Below, in pieces: positions 1 to 10,394 of a DNA stretch of 64,000 bases. The position numbers and the translations under genes were made by a program. Each line of letters starts with the position of its first letter. Position 1 is the stretch's first letter. The stretch lies in contig JAUEDM010000004.1 of NCBI GenBank assembly GCA_033439685.1, positions 1,426,001 to 1,490,000 on the forward strand. Direction: 5' to 3'. This stretch comes from Apodospora peruviana (lineage: Eukaryota > Ascomycota > Sordariomycetes > Sordariales > Lasiosphaeriaceae). Below the pieces are notes generated by a model. That model made no database searches, had not been told where the DNA came from, and was given only the letters and a program-made list of their open reading frames with translations.

Positions 1-732
1 GGAATGCCTTGCTTCGGCACATTTGTCTAGGTCTCGACACAAAGCTTAGCGAGCGGACAACGCGATGGACTTCGTGGCCAATCTTTCTTCGTTCAGCTTT
101 CAGGAACGTTTGGATGGTGCTCAACAAATTCAAGACGGTCTGTGGCGGCGATAATACTCCCTGCTTCCTCCTGGCGTTGACTGCGCCCACCGTTGACGAT
201 ATGTGGGATTTCCAAAGTTGGGGGCTTTTAGACTCTGCAACGGATCACAAAGTCGCCTGGAATCACGACCGTTGAAGAGGTGGAAGGAAGCGCAGTGTGG
301 CATTGTTATGTTTCACGGACATATAAAAATTCCCAGCATAGATGGCGTTGCACCTTTCTCAACGGTGGTTTTCGTTGTTTTCTCCTTTCCTTCTGTCTCT
401 GACTTTCCTATCTGTCAATTTCTTACGGTTTCTCCATTATCCTGTTTACATTCGGTGCGGGCTGGCATTATTCATGAGAGAAAAAGTTTCGACAATCACT
501 CTTGTTGCATCAGATTGGCAAAACGGGGCGGTTTATTTGCTTTTTTGTTACTCATCATGAGGATACGGGGGATTGCACGATGATAGACCTTTGCTACTGC
601 GGCTTTGCATTAGAGACTCACACATATCTTTCCAGCCGTTCCAACCGATCAGATAGACCAGCGAGGAAAGGGGGCAAAAGGCAAATCAAATGGGGGCGGT
701 TCAATGTCTGATTTATATGTTTTCTGCGTCAT

Positions 733-750
733 TGTGTGTGTGTGTGTGTG
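733..750. repeat. (TG)9 microsatellite
   Basis: Nine uninterrupted TG dinucleotides in the gene-free left end of the window. Confidence 0.9.
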
Positions 751-1083
751 GAAAAAGAAAGACTGTCTGTGGTACGATGGCTCGTTGCCGATAGTGATGA
801 CAAAACCCATTTCTCTCTGTTTCATTCGCTTGACTTATATGAGTTTACCGTTAACGTTGTCCTGTGATTTGCATTCATTGCTCGGTTGGTGAATTCGAGA
901 CTTGTAACTGGCCAGCGGAGAACCTGTTCTGCTCTTATGATCGGTCGAGCTTCTCTTATGACTGTAGGAATATATGGAACGATCGAGGTCAGGAATTTTG
1001 GAAACGCGATATACGGGAAAGACGATAATGTATGGGATACTTTGTACAGGTCTCGTTGAGGATCAAATGATATGTGGGCAAAA

Positions 1084-1105
1084 GGGGGGGGGGGGGGGGG
1101 GGGGG
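1084..1105. repeat. 22-nt G homopolymer
   Basis: An unbroken run of 22 G, directly readable. Such runs are prone to length error in sequencing, so the exact length is uncertain. Confidence 0.9.
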
Positions 1106-1852
1106 TGTACGCGTATATCGTCACGATGCTCAACGATATCAATGACCTATCTCACTTCTACAATATATTCTGTAGTGGACAGAATACCCAAGGCGCCAGG
1201 ATTGAAATAAATTTACTTCTTTGATCACAGGTCTTGATATCTTTACATGGTGTGTTTAGGAGAAATATACAGACTAGAGATTATCTAGGTCGGAGACCAA
1301 TGGCACAGAGACTCCAGAATTTCCCGGAACCCTGGTTGGATGATTCGGTGCCTGTATCCAGTGTTCTATTGGCATCTCATATTTACCTAGAAACTAACTG
1401 CCTGGGAACTAACTTCGAGGGGAAACTGGACGGCGGCCGAACATCTTGCTCGTGTGGTTAGGCACCCTCCCCAGGGATCTGGAATAGATATATGGAACTA
1501 CCGGTAACTACCTAAGTACACACCCGCGTGCTAATATACCTCTACTAATGAATAGGCAACTTTGCTCCTCCATCAGATCATATAGTATCGGCTCTATTTT
1601 CTAGACGCAAGATAAACATCATGAAACCTCGGGAAGATGTGGCTTCGGAAGACGGTAATTGGTAGGTAACCGGACGAGTCTGTAACCGGAGGTAGGTATA
1701 TCCTTGGCTGCAGCTGGAGCAGAACCTTCCCTCCCGGTGAAACTTCCCCCTTTCCGCGAGCCTATCTGCTCTGACCGAGGTGAGAATGAGACACCTCCCC
1801 GCCACGTGACAGCGTCATTACGATTCGTTCAAAGGGGTCTCTATTTCCGCTG

Positions 1853-2142
1853 TCATTGCTTATCGTTGCGCGATTGAAGAAAGGGCGGAACGGTTGGCCC
1901 GGCGGACCGGTCGATTACTTGGATCTTTGGCAAGCGCTTCAGGTCTTCTTCGCTCGGGGTGAGACCGAGCTTCTCCTCGATGGTGTCGGTCATGGTAAGT
2001 CCAACAACTCCCCAAACGACCATGCCAGCGCCAAATACGAGCTTGTAATTTGAAGAAAGAGCTTGGTAGGATCTGTTGTTGCTTTTGGTTAGTCTCAGCA
2101 TGAGATGTGAGATGTGATTTCAACTCACTTCCAGAGGGTCAT
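1853..2142 (-). CDS. Small single-helix protein, probably mitochondrial
   Basis: Two exons, 2129-2142 and 1853-2072, joined across a 56-nt intron with donor GTGAGT and acceptor CAG. The protein is 77 residues and begins MTLWKSYQALSSN. The short first exon is chosen because it provides the ATG and joins in frame. Residues about 17-31 (KLVFGAGMVVWGVVG) form one hydrophobic segment, followed by an acidic stretch ending near LKRLPKIQVIDR. That architecture fits a small mitochondrial inner-membrane or assembly protein, and the gene is divergent from the mitoribosomal gene mrpl4, which is weakly consistent. I do not recognise the family. The clean exon join and protein-like composition argue for a real gene. 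Confidence 0.72.
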
Positions 2143-2628
2143 TGTCACTTTGAGGTTCCTAAAGTACTGTACGGATGGTGTAATAGATGGGAGCACACTG
2201 GTATTTTGTCGAACTATCTGCTTTCTCTTCTGATTATTTAGAGTTGACCCATCGGAAGAGGTTGGCTTAGGTTTGTTTTGTTGCACGTCTTTTCCAGTTG
2301 TCCTAGTTGCTGAACGGGTTCCTTTCGACAGCTTTGAAGTGAGCGATTGGTAGTAGCTTAGGTAAGGGAGCAAACTAACATAAATACACATTAAGCCATT
2401 TTGGGAATTTCGGGAATACCAGAAGCATTTGTATTTGGGCTTGGCGGCCCTGGGCCTGTGCAGTGGGCCGATAATCTGAACCTCCCAAGGGGACGCTCGG
2501 GCCCACCCAAATTTTATGAGAGAACCTGGAACTCTGAAAGTTGTCGGCCGCTGCCCCGTTATCTCCTGTCGACTTGGCTCAACGCGATCGGCTGGAACCC
2601 GGTAGAACGACGAAACAATATCCTTACA
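2143..2628. promoter_or_regulatory. Shared divergent promoter: small protein / mrpl4
   Basis: 486 bp between the two divergent start codons. It holds the first copy of a 20-bp repeat (2167-2186) containing CTGTACGGAT, only 25 bp upstream of the small gene's ATG. No other recognised element. Confidence 0.5.
2167..2186 (+). repeat. 20-bp direct repeat, copy 1
   Basis: CTGTACGGATGGTGTAATAG. It matches the copy at 3651-3670 at 19 of 20 positions and lies just upstream of the small minus-strand gene. Confidence 0.75.
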
Positions 2629-3539
2629 ATGGCCTCCTCAGGCGCGATTCGGATGCGACCCGCCGTCATGGGCGTTGTTGTGCAGTCCTGCAGACAGGCA
2701 GCGAAGCCTTCGTCTCTGGGCCCCTACATAAACACTGTCGCATTGTCCACCACTGCCTCAGTCCTCAAACGCCATACGTACAAGGGCGCTCGCGACACAA
2801 GAGATCACAGCAAGAAGCGCGGCGAGAGCGCGCTACGGCGGACGGGCACCAGATGGCGGCTATCCATGTCGGATGAGCCTTTGCCGATCCCGGTTCCCCG
2901 TGAGGAGCTGCCGTTTGTCGAGACAGATCCGGACCACGGGCTCTGGGATTTCTTCCAGGACCGAAAAACAGTGGCACAGGCCCCCGAACTGGATAGCCAA
3001 CACGGCCGCGCCTGGCAGGTGGAGGAGCTGCGCCACAAGTCTTGGGACGACCTCCACCGTCTATGGTGGGTGTGTGTCAAGGAGCGCAATCGGATCTCCA
3101 CGGCTCAGTGGGAGCGCACCAAAAGTGAGCTGGGCTTTGGTGACGCCGAGGCAAAGACCCGTGATAGAGAGGTACGTTGGTGTCTGTTGCGTGAATCCTG
3201 CAGGAAGCGCTGACAACCGGCCCGTATTTGGCTACTCAGGTCCGGTTTTCCATGCGCGCTATAAAGCATGTGCTCACAGAACGATTTTATGCGTGGGAAG
3301 ACGCAGTGAAGTTGGCCGAGGAGGACCCAGAGGTGGATCTATCTGGGAAAGGCACGCCTTATACGCCGAGCGAGTACCTCGAAGACGAGCTGGACGGGGA
3401 GGCAATGTACGAGGCCGACGTGACCGCGGCAGAGGAGGAGCGCAACGTGAAGAAGGCCGAGCCGGCATCAGCACCGGCCATGATCGATCCGTCGGAGATA
3501 CCTGCGTCCAAGCCTCCTGGTGAAGCCCTAAGGATATGA
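2629..3539 (+). CDS. mrpl4: Mitochondrial large-subunit ribosomal protein uL29m (MRPL4)
   Basis: Exons 2629-3171 and 3240-3539, with a 68-nt intron (GTACGT...CAG); 280 residues. Component of the mitochondrial 54S ribosomal subunit. The first ~85 residues are basic and rich in Ser/Ala/Arg, as expected for a mitochondrial presequence. The core (about residues 88-215) has the fungal MRP-L47/uL29m signature: WDFFQDRKTVAQAPE, then WQVEELRHKSWDDLHRLWW, and after the intron VRFSMRAIKHVLTERFYAWE. The C-terminal tail (after ~230) is acidic, then Ala/Pro-rich. The ATG at 2629 is the first that gives a basic leader; an in-frame open stretch further upstream has no good start. Family assignment is by recognition of these blocks. 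Confidence 0.9.
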
Positions 3540-4177
3540 GAAGCTGTCGACATGTCCTCTGCACGTCGTTCTCGCGTCTGGTAGGGTCGGATGAGGAACA
3601 GGATGTCTGTGTACAATACCCATATAACTCCAGCTAACATGTACATTCAACTGTACGGATAGTGTAATAGCAGCCAGCATGTTTTCTGTATAAGTTGTAT
3701 ATAATTACCTAAGTGTACCTATCTACCTGGTATGTCGGAATAGTGCCCATCGACTGTTGCATGGCTCTTTTCGTGGTTTAAAACCGGGCACAGGAGTCCT
3801 GAGGCTGGTCGGGCTGCATGGCTGAGACCGCTTGTTTCCCGGTTCGTGCCGAATCACAATCCGGCAGCAAGGTACGTTGCGCAAGGGTGATGATGCTAAA
3901 TCGATCAAAGACACTACATTATTGAAGCCAGAGCGGGGTCCTCTAGGTGCCACCCCCACCACAACCACTACCGGTAGCCTACGTCTACCCTCTGACCTTG
4001 CAACACCTACTTCGACTATCAAACTTCAACCCAAGATACCGATCAAGTAGACTCTGTCTTTGCTCGACCCAAACGACTTAGCTCAATTTCTACAACTAGT
4101 TCTCCTTCCACGACCCACGCGGCGTCTCTAAGCTTCTGCCCGTCCCACTCCAAGCCTAAGCTCCCAGACTCGCAGCC
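3540..4177. other. Intergenic: mrpl4 3' side and gdi1 leader
   Basis: Contains the second copy of the 20-bp repeat at 3651-3670. A pyrimidine-rich stretch just before 4178 is probably the gdi1 5' leader. No gene seen. Confidence 0.6.
3651..3670 (+). repeat. 20-bp direct repeat, copy 2
   Basis: CTGTACGGATAGTGTAATAG, one mismatch from the copy at 2167-2186. It lies 112 bp past the mrpl4 stop codon. Confidence 0.75.
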
Positions 4178-5919
4178 ATGGATGAGATCGCTAAGGAGTA
4201 CGATGTCATCGTGCTGGGCACTGGACTGACCGAGTGCATTCTCTCTGGTGTTCTCAGCGTCAAGGGGAAGAAGGTCCTCCACATCGACCGGAATGACCAC
4301 TATGGCGGGTGCGTTATCTCCTAACCCCCCCTGGCCCTCCTGACCGAAGCTGACACTTGCCTTCATTTGCAGCGAGGCCGCGTCCGTCAATCTCGAAGCG
4401 GTATGTCTCCGAACACCCTTCCATTCTCAAATCCGGGCTTTATCTCCCTAACATCGTCGCCTCCCTACAGCTGTTTAAGAAGTATGGCAACTACGCGAAG
4501 GGCACCGAGCCGTGGAAGCAGTACGGTCGTGTGAATGACTGGAACATCGACTTGGTCCCCAAGTTCCTCATGTCTTCGGGCGAGCTGACAAACATCCTTG
4601 TATCCACCGACGTCACCCGATACCTCGAGTTCAAGCAGGTGGCCGGCAGCTATGTGCAACAAGGCTCTGGGTCCAGGGCTACCGTTGCCAAGGTTCCCTC
4701 GGATGCCGCAGAAGCCCTGCGGTCACCGCTAATGGGAATCTTCGAGAAGCGTCGCATGAAGAACTTCATTGAGTGGGTGGGCTCGTTTGACCGCAAGGAT
4801 TCGGCGACGCATAAGGGTTCGTTGATTGCATGCATACACTCCATATCGTTGTACCGTCGGTTTCCATGGCTGACGAATGTCTTATTACTCTTTAGGTCTT
4901 GATATCAACAACTGCACGATGAAGGAGGTCTATGACAAGTTCGGACTCGAGGCGACAACCAAGGACTTTATCGGTCACGCCATGGCTCTTTACCACGACG
5001 ACTCCTACCTGGAAGCAAAGGGAGGTGCCCCGGAGGCCATCGAGCGTATCCGCCTGTACGGGAACAGTGTGGCGCGTTATGGCAAGTCGCCTTACATCTA
5101 TCCTCTGTACGGGCTGGGAGAGCTACCCCAAGGCTTTGCGCGCCTCAGCGCCATCTACGGCGGCACATACATGCTCAACACCAACGTAGACGAGCTCATC
5201 TACGAGGGGGGCAAGGCGGTTGGCATCAAGGCTACCATGACGGGCATCGAACCCGAGATGAAGTTTGAGACCCGCGCCAAGATGATCCTGGGCGACCCCA
5301 GCTACTTCCCCGGAAAGGTCAAGGTCACTGGCCATGTCCTGCGTGCTATCTGCATCCTCAAGCACCCGCTGGCTAGCACCAACGACAGCGACTCCTGCCA
5401 GCTGATCATCCCGCAGTCTCAGGTCGGCCGCAAGAATGGTGAGTTGCAAACCTGCCGTGTGGTATCTGCCACGCCATCAGCTAACTAACTGGGTCTACGT
5501 ACATATGCAGATATCTACATTGCTTGTGTCTCGGCCGCCCACAATGTTTGCCCCAAGGGGTACTGGATCGCAATTGTGTCTACCATTGCCGAGACGTCGG
5601 CCAACCACCATCTCGAGCTGGCCCCGGGTCTCGAACGCTTAGGCAGGATCGAGGAACAGTTCATGGTAAGAGACGCAATTATTTCAGCATGACCTCTCTG
5701 GATTATGAAACTGAAATTGTGCACTAGGGCTCACCAATCCCTCTCTACGAGCCTCTTGAAGACGGCACCAATGACAACATTTTTATCTCCAAGAGTTACG
5801 ATGCCAGCAGCCACTTTGAGTCAACCACTGACAACGTCCGGGATATTTACCGCCGCTGCGCTGCTGAGGAGCTGGTCGTCGAAGGGTTGAGGGAGGGTAT
5901 CCAGGTTGCGGAGGAGTAG
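4178..5919 (+). CDS. gdi1: Rab GDP-dissociation inhibitor
   Basis: Six exons: 4178-4308, 4373-4400, 4471-4816, 4896-5438, 5511-5665, 5728-5919; 464 residues, the usual GDI length. GDI extracts GDP-bound, prenylated Rab GTPases from membranes and recycles them in the secretory pathway; it is soluble and cytosolic. The N-terminus MDEIAKEYDVIVLGTGLTE carries the FAD-fold-like glycine motif (GTGLTEC), followed by VLHIDRNDHYGG across the first intron. The Rab-binding platform is visible as YPLYGLGELPQGFARL in exon 4. The second exon is only 28 nt. The protein is complete and nothing is missing. Orthology to yeast Gdi1 is clear; Rab escort protein is less likely because the length is too short. Confidence 0.96.
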
Positions 5920-6488
5920 ACTGGAAGAGAGCAGTGTCGGAAAAGGATGATATATCATAGCTACTTTACTTTGCTTTACTGTTGAGCGTGGTTGCCCTCG
6001 TAAGTTCCAGGTTGTTAGTTGGGTTATAGTCGAGTTATATAGGTAACTTCATCCTGCCTGGCGCTGCTGGACAGGTTTCCGAACTGAATAGAAACGAACC
6101 TGCATATGGCAACTCAACTGATTTGAAAGTTTACAACACAAGTAGAAACGGTAATTGCTGATCTACTTCTCTGGGTGCCGCGGTGTTAGTCGCTTGTCCA
6201 CCCCTTCAAAGTCTTCTCTCTGTAGGGACCAAATACGATCAAACGTATCGTATCAATACGGCTATTTGTGCCTATGTACCTAGGAAGACATCCGTCGCAT
6301 TTATTTATTTTTTCTTCCCGAAACAAGACCAGCAACGCCTCGATATGTCTTATGATAAAGGGAAAAATAACAACAGAAAAACAGGGATATGAAACGTAGG
6401 ATCTCGAGATCCTTGAGAACAGGCACGAGAGAATGCCAGTGATGTTGATGACAATACCGCTCTTCCCGCACTTGCCACCTGGGGTATC
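5920..6488. other. Intergenic between convergent gdi1 and nog1
   Basis: 569 bp between two stop codons, expected to hold both 3' untranslated regions and their polyadenylation signals. No gene seen. Confidence 0.6.
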
Positions 6489-8746
6489 TTAACGACGAGA
6501 TGTCTTGCCCATTGTACGCTTGCCCGAGAACTAGAAGGCGACACTGGTTAGATTCCTGACACCAACATAAAAGACACAGCTGAGGAGGAAAAGAGGGACT
6601 CACAAGATGTTTTGGCATCGTCGCACCGATATGTCTGTCGGCTTCTCCGGCCTTCGCCATTCTGTTCCTCTTGCGCTGGCCGAGTTTGGCTACCATCTCG
6701 GCCTTCGTGCGCGCCGTCTCGTCCGTCACACCATCCTCTCGTCTGTTTGTAGCTCCCATGCTGCGCTCGCGAGGACGGCTCTGTGACCGGAGACGTTCCT
6801 TGGCGGACCTGGGGCCCAGGGTATTATCCACATCCATAGCGTCCGGGTCCTCAGTTGTGCCACGGCTGCGAGCCATCGAGCGACCGCGCGTCTCCCGCAC
6901 CTGCGCACGGCCACGCAGATTGATGTCCTCAGTGTCCACGCCGAGCTGGTCAAGGTGATCCTCGAGCTGTGAGAACGACTTCTTGATCGCTTTCCTCGGC
7001 AACATGGCCCTATTCTTCAGGGACTTGCGCATCTGAGCCTCGTTGCGGATCAACTTGTGCTTCTCCCGGATGTACTCGGCCTTCTGAAGGACCTCAACCT
7101 CCGACTCGTCCTCCATCTCCTCTTCCGAATCATAGTAACCCTCCTTTTCGAGCCTCTCCTCCTCTTCCTCTAGGGCCGCCAGCTTGGCGTCGATATCGGG
7201 GTCAATGTAGTCATAAACGTTCTTCCCGTCAACAATCTCGGGAACTCTGTCGTACTTCCAAGATGAGTCATCCAGGATATAATCCCTCCTCAGATCAACA
7301 TTGAAGACACCGGCACCACCATTTGCCTCCTCTTCGTCCCTAGCCAGCTTTCTCCTCTCGGGATCGTTCTTGTCGTACTTCTTGAGGCCCTTAACAGCTT
7401 CAGGAACAAATGTTTCCCGAGTGACACCGTTGAGCGGTTGGGCAACGTGGATACGCGACATCACTTCGCTGAGACGAGAGCCAATGACACCATTGCTTCC
7501 AGTACCTGCCTTCAACTTCTGGTTCACACGCTCTGTAAGGAGACGCTCACAAACAAGATTCTTGACGTCTTGCACGCCATCTTGAGTGGCGCACGAAGCC
7601 TTCAGAAGCTCGATATCGCCAGACTTCACCAGATTCTGCAGTTCAATTTGCATCTCCTCGTCAAGATCTTCGATGGTCTTGAGGTCCATCTTATTCAACA
7701 CGATAAACACCATCTTGTTCGAAAAGAGCGGCTTGATCGACTTGAATAGGTTGATCTGGGCTTGAAGAGAGTAACCGCATTGTTCACTGTTAATCTGTTA
7801 GCCAAAGCTTTTGAATATGGGCAGAATACATACCTGATATCAATAAAGAAGCAAACAGCAGCTCTGAGATGAGCAAGGGCTGTGACACTCTGCATCTCAA
7901 TAGTGTTCATCTCTTCCAAAGGATGGTCAAGAATTCCGGGAGTATCGATAACTTGATATCGGAGATATTTGTAGTCAAGATGACCGACAAACAAACTCTT
8001 AGTTGTGAAAGCATATGGCTCAACTGGTGTATCGGCGCGAGTCACCGAGCGAACGAAGGAGCTCTTTCCAACATTTGGGAAACCAGCCACGAGGAGCGTG
8101 CGGGTTGTGGGATTGATATCGGGTAATCTGGCAAGATGCTGGCGCACTTGGTCGAGGTATGCGAGCGGGTCTTTCAATCTCTTGATCAGAGTCGCCATGC
8201 GACCCAAAGCAGCCCGCTTCAGCTGCTTGCACTGAAACAAACTCTGCGAATACTTCAACAGACGGACGTAGTCGCGGGAGATGGTTTCTATCAGATGCTT
8301 CGCAGTCGAGACTTGGCCGAGGGCGACCTTGAAATGATCCGCATCGTAGAGGATATTCATCAAGTCACGGTGGAAAGGATGTTGGTCCGCAAGCATTGGG
8401 AAGCTCGAGACGATATTTCCGAACTTCTCGCTGCATGTTTCCTGTGTGAACTTGACTTTTCTCGTGTAGAAGGCTCTGATTCTGCTAATCTTGAATCCCG
8501 CCCGAATTTGAGTCGGCAATCGGCGCTGTGTACGTCTGATACTCCGTCAGCTTCCATCCAGCAAGTTTTTTCCGTCCAGAATTTCTGCCTTGGGGGCTGG
8601 GCATAAGTGGTGTCGATTGTCGACTTACGAGAGGACAATGTCGATGAATTCCTGCGCCCTAAATCACCGTGTTAGTCTAAGTTGGACTCAAGAAGTTGTT
8701 TCCTAGCAACTCACGTAGGAACAGGCTGAATATCCTTCCACGTCAT
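6489..8746 (-). CDS. nog1: Nucleolar GTP-binding protein 1 (60S assembly GTPase)
   Basis: Five exons in transcript order: 8715-8746, 8629-8658, 7834-8535, 6604-7786, 6489-6530; 662 residues. Nog1 is an essential nucleolar GTPase that joins pre-60S ribosomal particles. It begins MTWKDIQPVPT, typical of the family, and the NOG1 helical domain spans about residues 1-165. The GTPase motifs are G1 GFPNVGKSS (172-180), DTPG, and NKMD. The C-terminal third is rich in charged residues. The final 42-nt exon restores the conserved end SGKRTMGKTSRR; reading through the last intron would lose it. Two very short 5' exons (32 and 30 nt) are supported by the conserved frame EFIDIVLSRTQRR. Divergent from ura5. 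Confidence 0.95.
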
Positions 8747-9164
8747 GGTGGGCAGCAGTCTGTCGAGGGCCGTTCAAATCTGGTTGTTTGTTCGGGGATC
8801 GCAAGACGGTGAGAATCGAGGACTGCGGGGCGGCGATGGGGAGGCGTTACCGCAAAATCTCGCCTCGAAATATTTTTCCAGCTCTGGCACGAATTCCTGC
8901 TGGCCGATAAGATAAGAAATAATAAGTGGACCAAATTTGTGCGCTGGGTCCACTTCACCCCGCCAAGCTTTTGCGGAGCCCCACCTCGATGAGAGACGCC
9001 ACCTCGACAAGTTGCGTGCTCGGAGCTGGAGCCCCTCTATTTTCATTCCTCATTGCTCATGAACTCAACAGCAGGTAGACTTTCGATTCAAGCTCGAAAT
9101 TATTCGCATCATATCCTAAAACTAGAGCATTATTCCTCCAGATTCTGCCACGCCGAAAACCACA
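8747..9164. promoter_or_regulatory. Shared divergent promoter: nog1 / ura5
   Basis: 418 bp between start codons. A CGATGAG near 8988 resembles the core of the PAC element known upstream of yeast ribosome-biogenesis genes, but one short match is weak evidence. Confidence 0.45.
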
Positions 9165-9872
9165 ATGGCAGCCCAAAATCTTCCCCCATACAAGGTTGAC
9201 TTCCTAAAGGCCGCCATCTCTGGCGGCGTACTCAAATTCGGCAGCTTCGAGCTCAAGTCCAAGCGTATCTCGCCCTACTTTTTCAACGCCGGCGACTTCT
9301 ACCGGGCCGACCTTCTACGAGCTCTGTCCACCGCATATGCGAAGACCGTGATCGACGCCCACCGGAGCGGCAAGCTCGACTTCGACGTCGTCTTTGGGCC
9401 CGCCTACAAGGGCATTCCCCTGGCAACGGCCACGACCGACAAACTCGCGGAGCTTGACCCGGCCAATTTCGGGCAGATATGCTACTCGTTTGACCGGAAG
9501 GAGGCCAAGGACCACGGAGAAGGGGGCAACATTGTCGGCGCACCGCTCAAGGGCAAGAGGGTGCTGATTGTGGACGATGTCGTCAGCGCAGGGACGGCGA
9601 AGCGCGAGGCCATTGATAAGATCCGGAAAGAGGGAGGAGCCGTGGCCGGCATCGTCGTCGCGCTCGACCGTCAGGAGAAGCTCCCTTCGCCCGACGGCGA
9701 CGAAAGCAAGCCAATGCCGAGCGCGATTGGCGAGCTGAGAAAGGAGTATGGCATTCCCATCATTGCCATCCTGACCCTGGACGATATTCTCGGCGGCGCC
9801 AAGGGACTCGCCTCGGAAGAGGACATTAGGAGAACAGAGGAATACCGGGCAAAGTACAAGGCGAGCGATTAA
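9165..9872 (+). CDS. ura5: Orotate phosphoribosyltransferase
   Basis: A single exon of 235 residues, the usual length. Catalyses transfer of phosphoribose from PRPP to orotate, giving orotidine 5'-phosphate in de novo pyrimidine synthesis, in the cytosol. Visible signatures are the N-terminal block FGSFELKSKRISPYFFNAG, FGPAYKGIPLA, the flexible catalytic loop region around SFDRKEAKDHGEGG, and the PRPP-binding motif VLIVDDVVSAGTA at about residues 133-145. Start ATG is in a good context (CACAATGG) and the frame begins with the family's usual N-terminus. Convergent with the following acetyltransferase gene. Loss of this enzyme gives uracil auxotrophy and 5-FOA resistance in fungi (known, not shown here). 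Confidence 0.97.
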   Translation: MAAQNLPPYKVDFLKAAISGGVLKFGSFELKSKRISPYFFNAGDFYRADLLRALSTAYAKTVIDAHRSGKLDFDVVFGPAYKGIPLATATTDKLAELDPANFGQICYSFDRKEAKDHGEGGNIVGAPLKGKRVLIVDDVVSAGTAKREAIDKIRKEGGAVAGIVVALDRQEKLPSPDGDESKPMPSAIGELRKEYGIPIIAILTLDDILGGAKGLASEEDIRRTEEYRAKYKASD

Positions 9873-10394
9873 AAGGGACAAGAAGGGGAAATAAAATAAA
9901 GCAGTCTAGTCAACGTCAGACTTTGGACCAACGCCAACGCCTATCCTTCGAGAGATGTAGCAGTGTAAAAGGCGACGTTCCCTTGAGCCTCCCTTGTCCC
10001 CCATCAGGAGTCGCAAGCAGGTATCAACGTTCTATGGCTTTCTTGGCCATTGGGGTAGAAGGGCTCCCCGCAAGCTGCTCGACGCTTGGCGATGTGTGGG
10101 GACGCCCACCGCTTGAATTCGAATGCCTGTGCTTAGAGTCCAACAAGCCAGCTTTTGTATCCTGGGGATGCCATCCAGGTATCTGTCTGTCCCTCTGTAT
10201 GCTCACGTTTGTAGCTTCTAGCGAATGGGCATCACAACATTCCAAAAGTGCAGGGTGAGCACCGGCCTTCTCGACATGCATCACTCCACGTATGCCAGCC
10301 TAGAATGGTGTTTTCGGCGGGCCTGATAGTTCGAGCGACTACCCGGTAGGTAAGCCTCTATGCTTGAGGGTCAATCGCAGTCTAGTCGGAAACC
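9873..10394. other. Intergenic between convergent ura5 and acetyltransferase
   Basis: 522 bp. The minus strand of 10024-10299 is open for 91 codons and could be joined to the acetyltransferase by alternative splicing (see findings). Otherwise 3' untranslated sequence. Confidence 0.5.

Larger units (their letters stand above)
1..1852. other. Intergenic, no gene recognised
   Basis: Open frames here are short (none above 126 codons), mostly lack good codon structure and resemble no family I know. The stretch holds a TG microsatellite and a long G run, listed separately. It may carry untranslated sequence of a gene lying left of the window, but nothing shows this directly. Confidence 0.6.
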
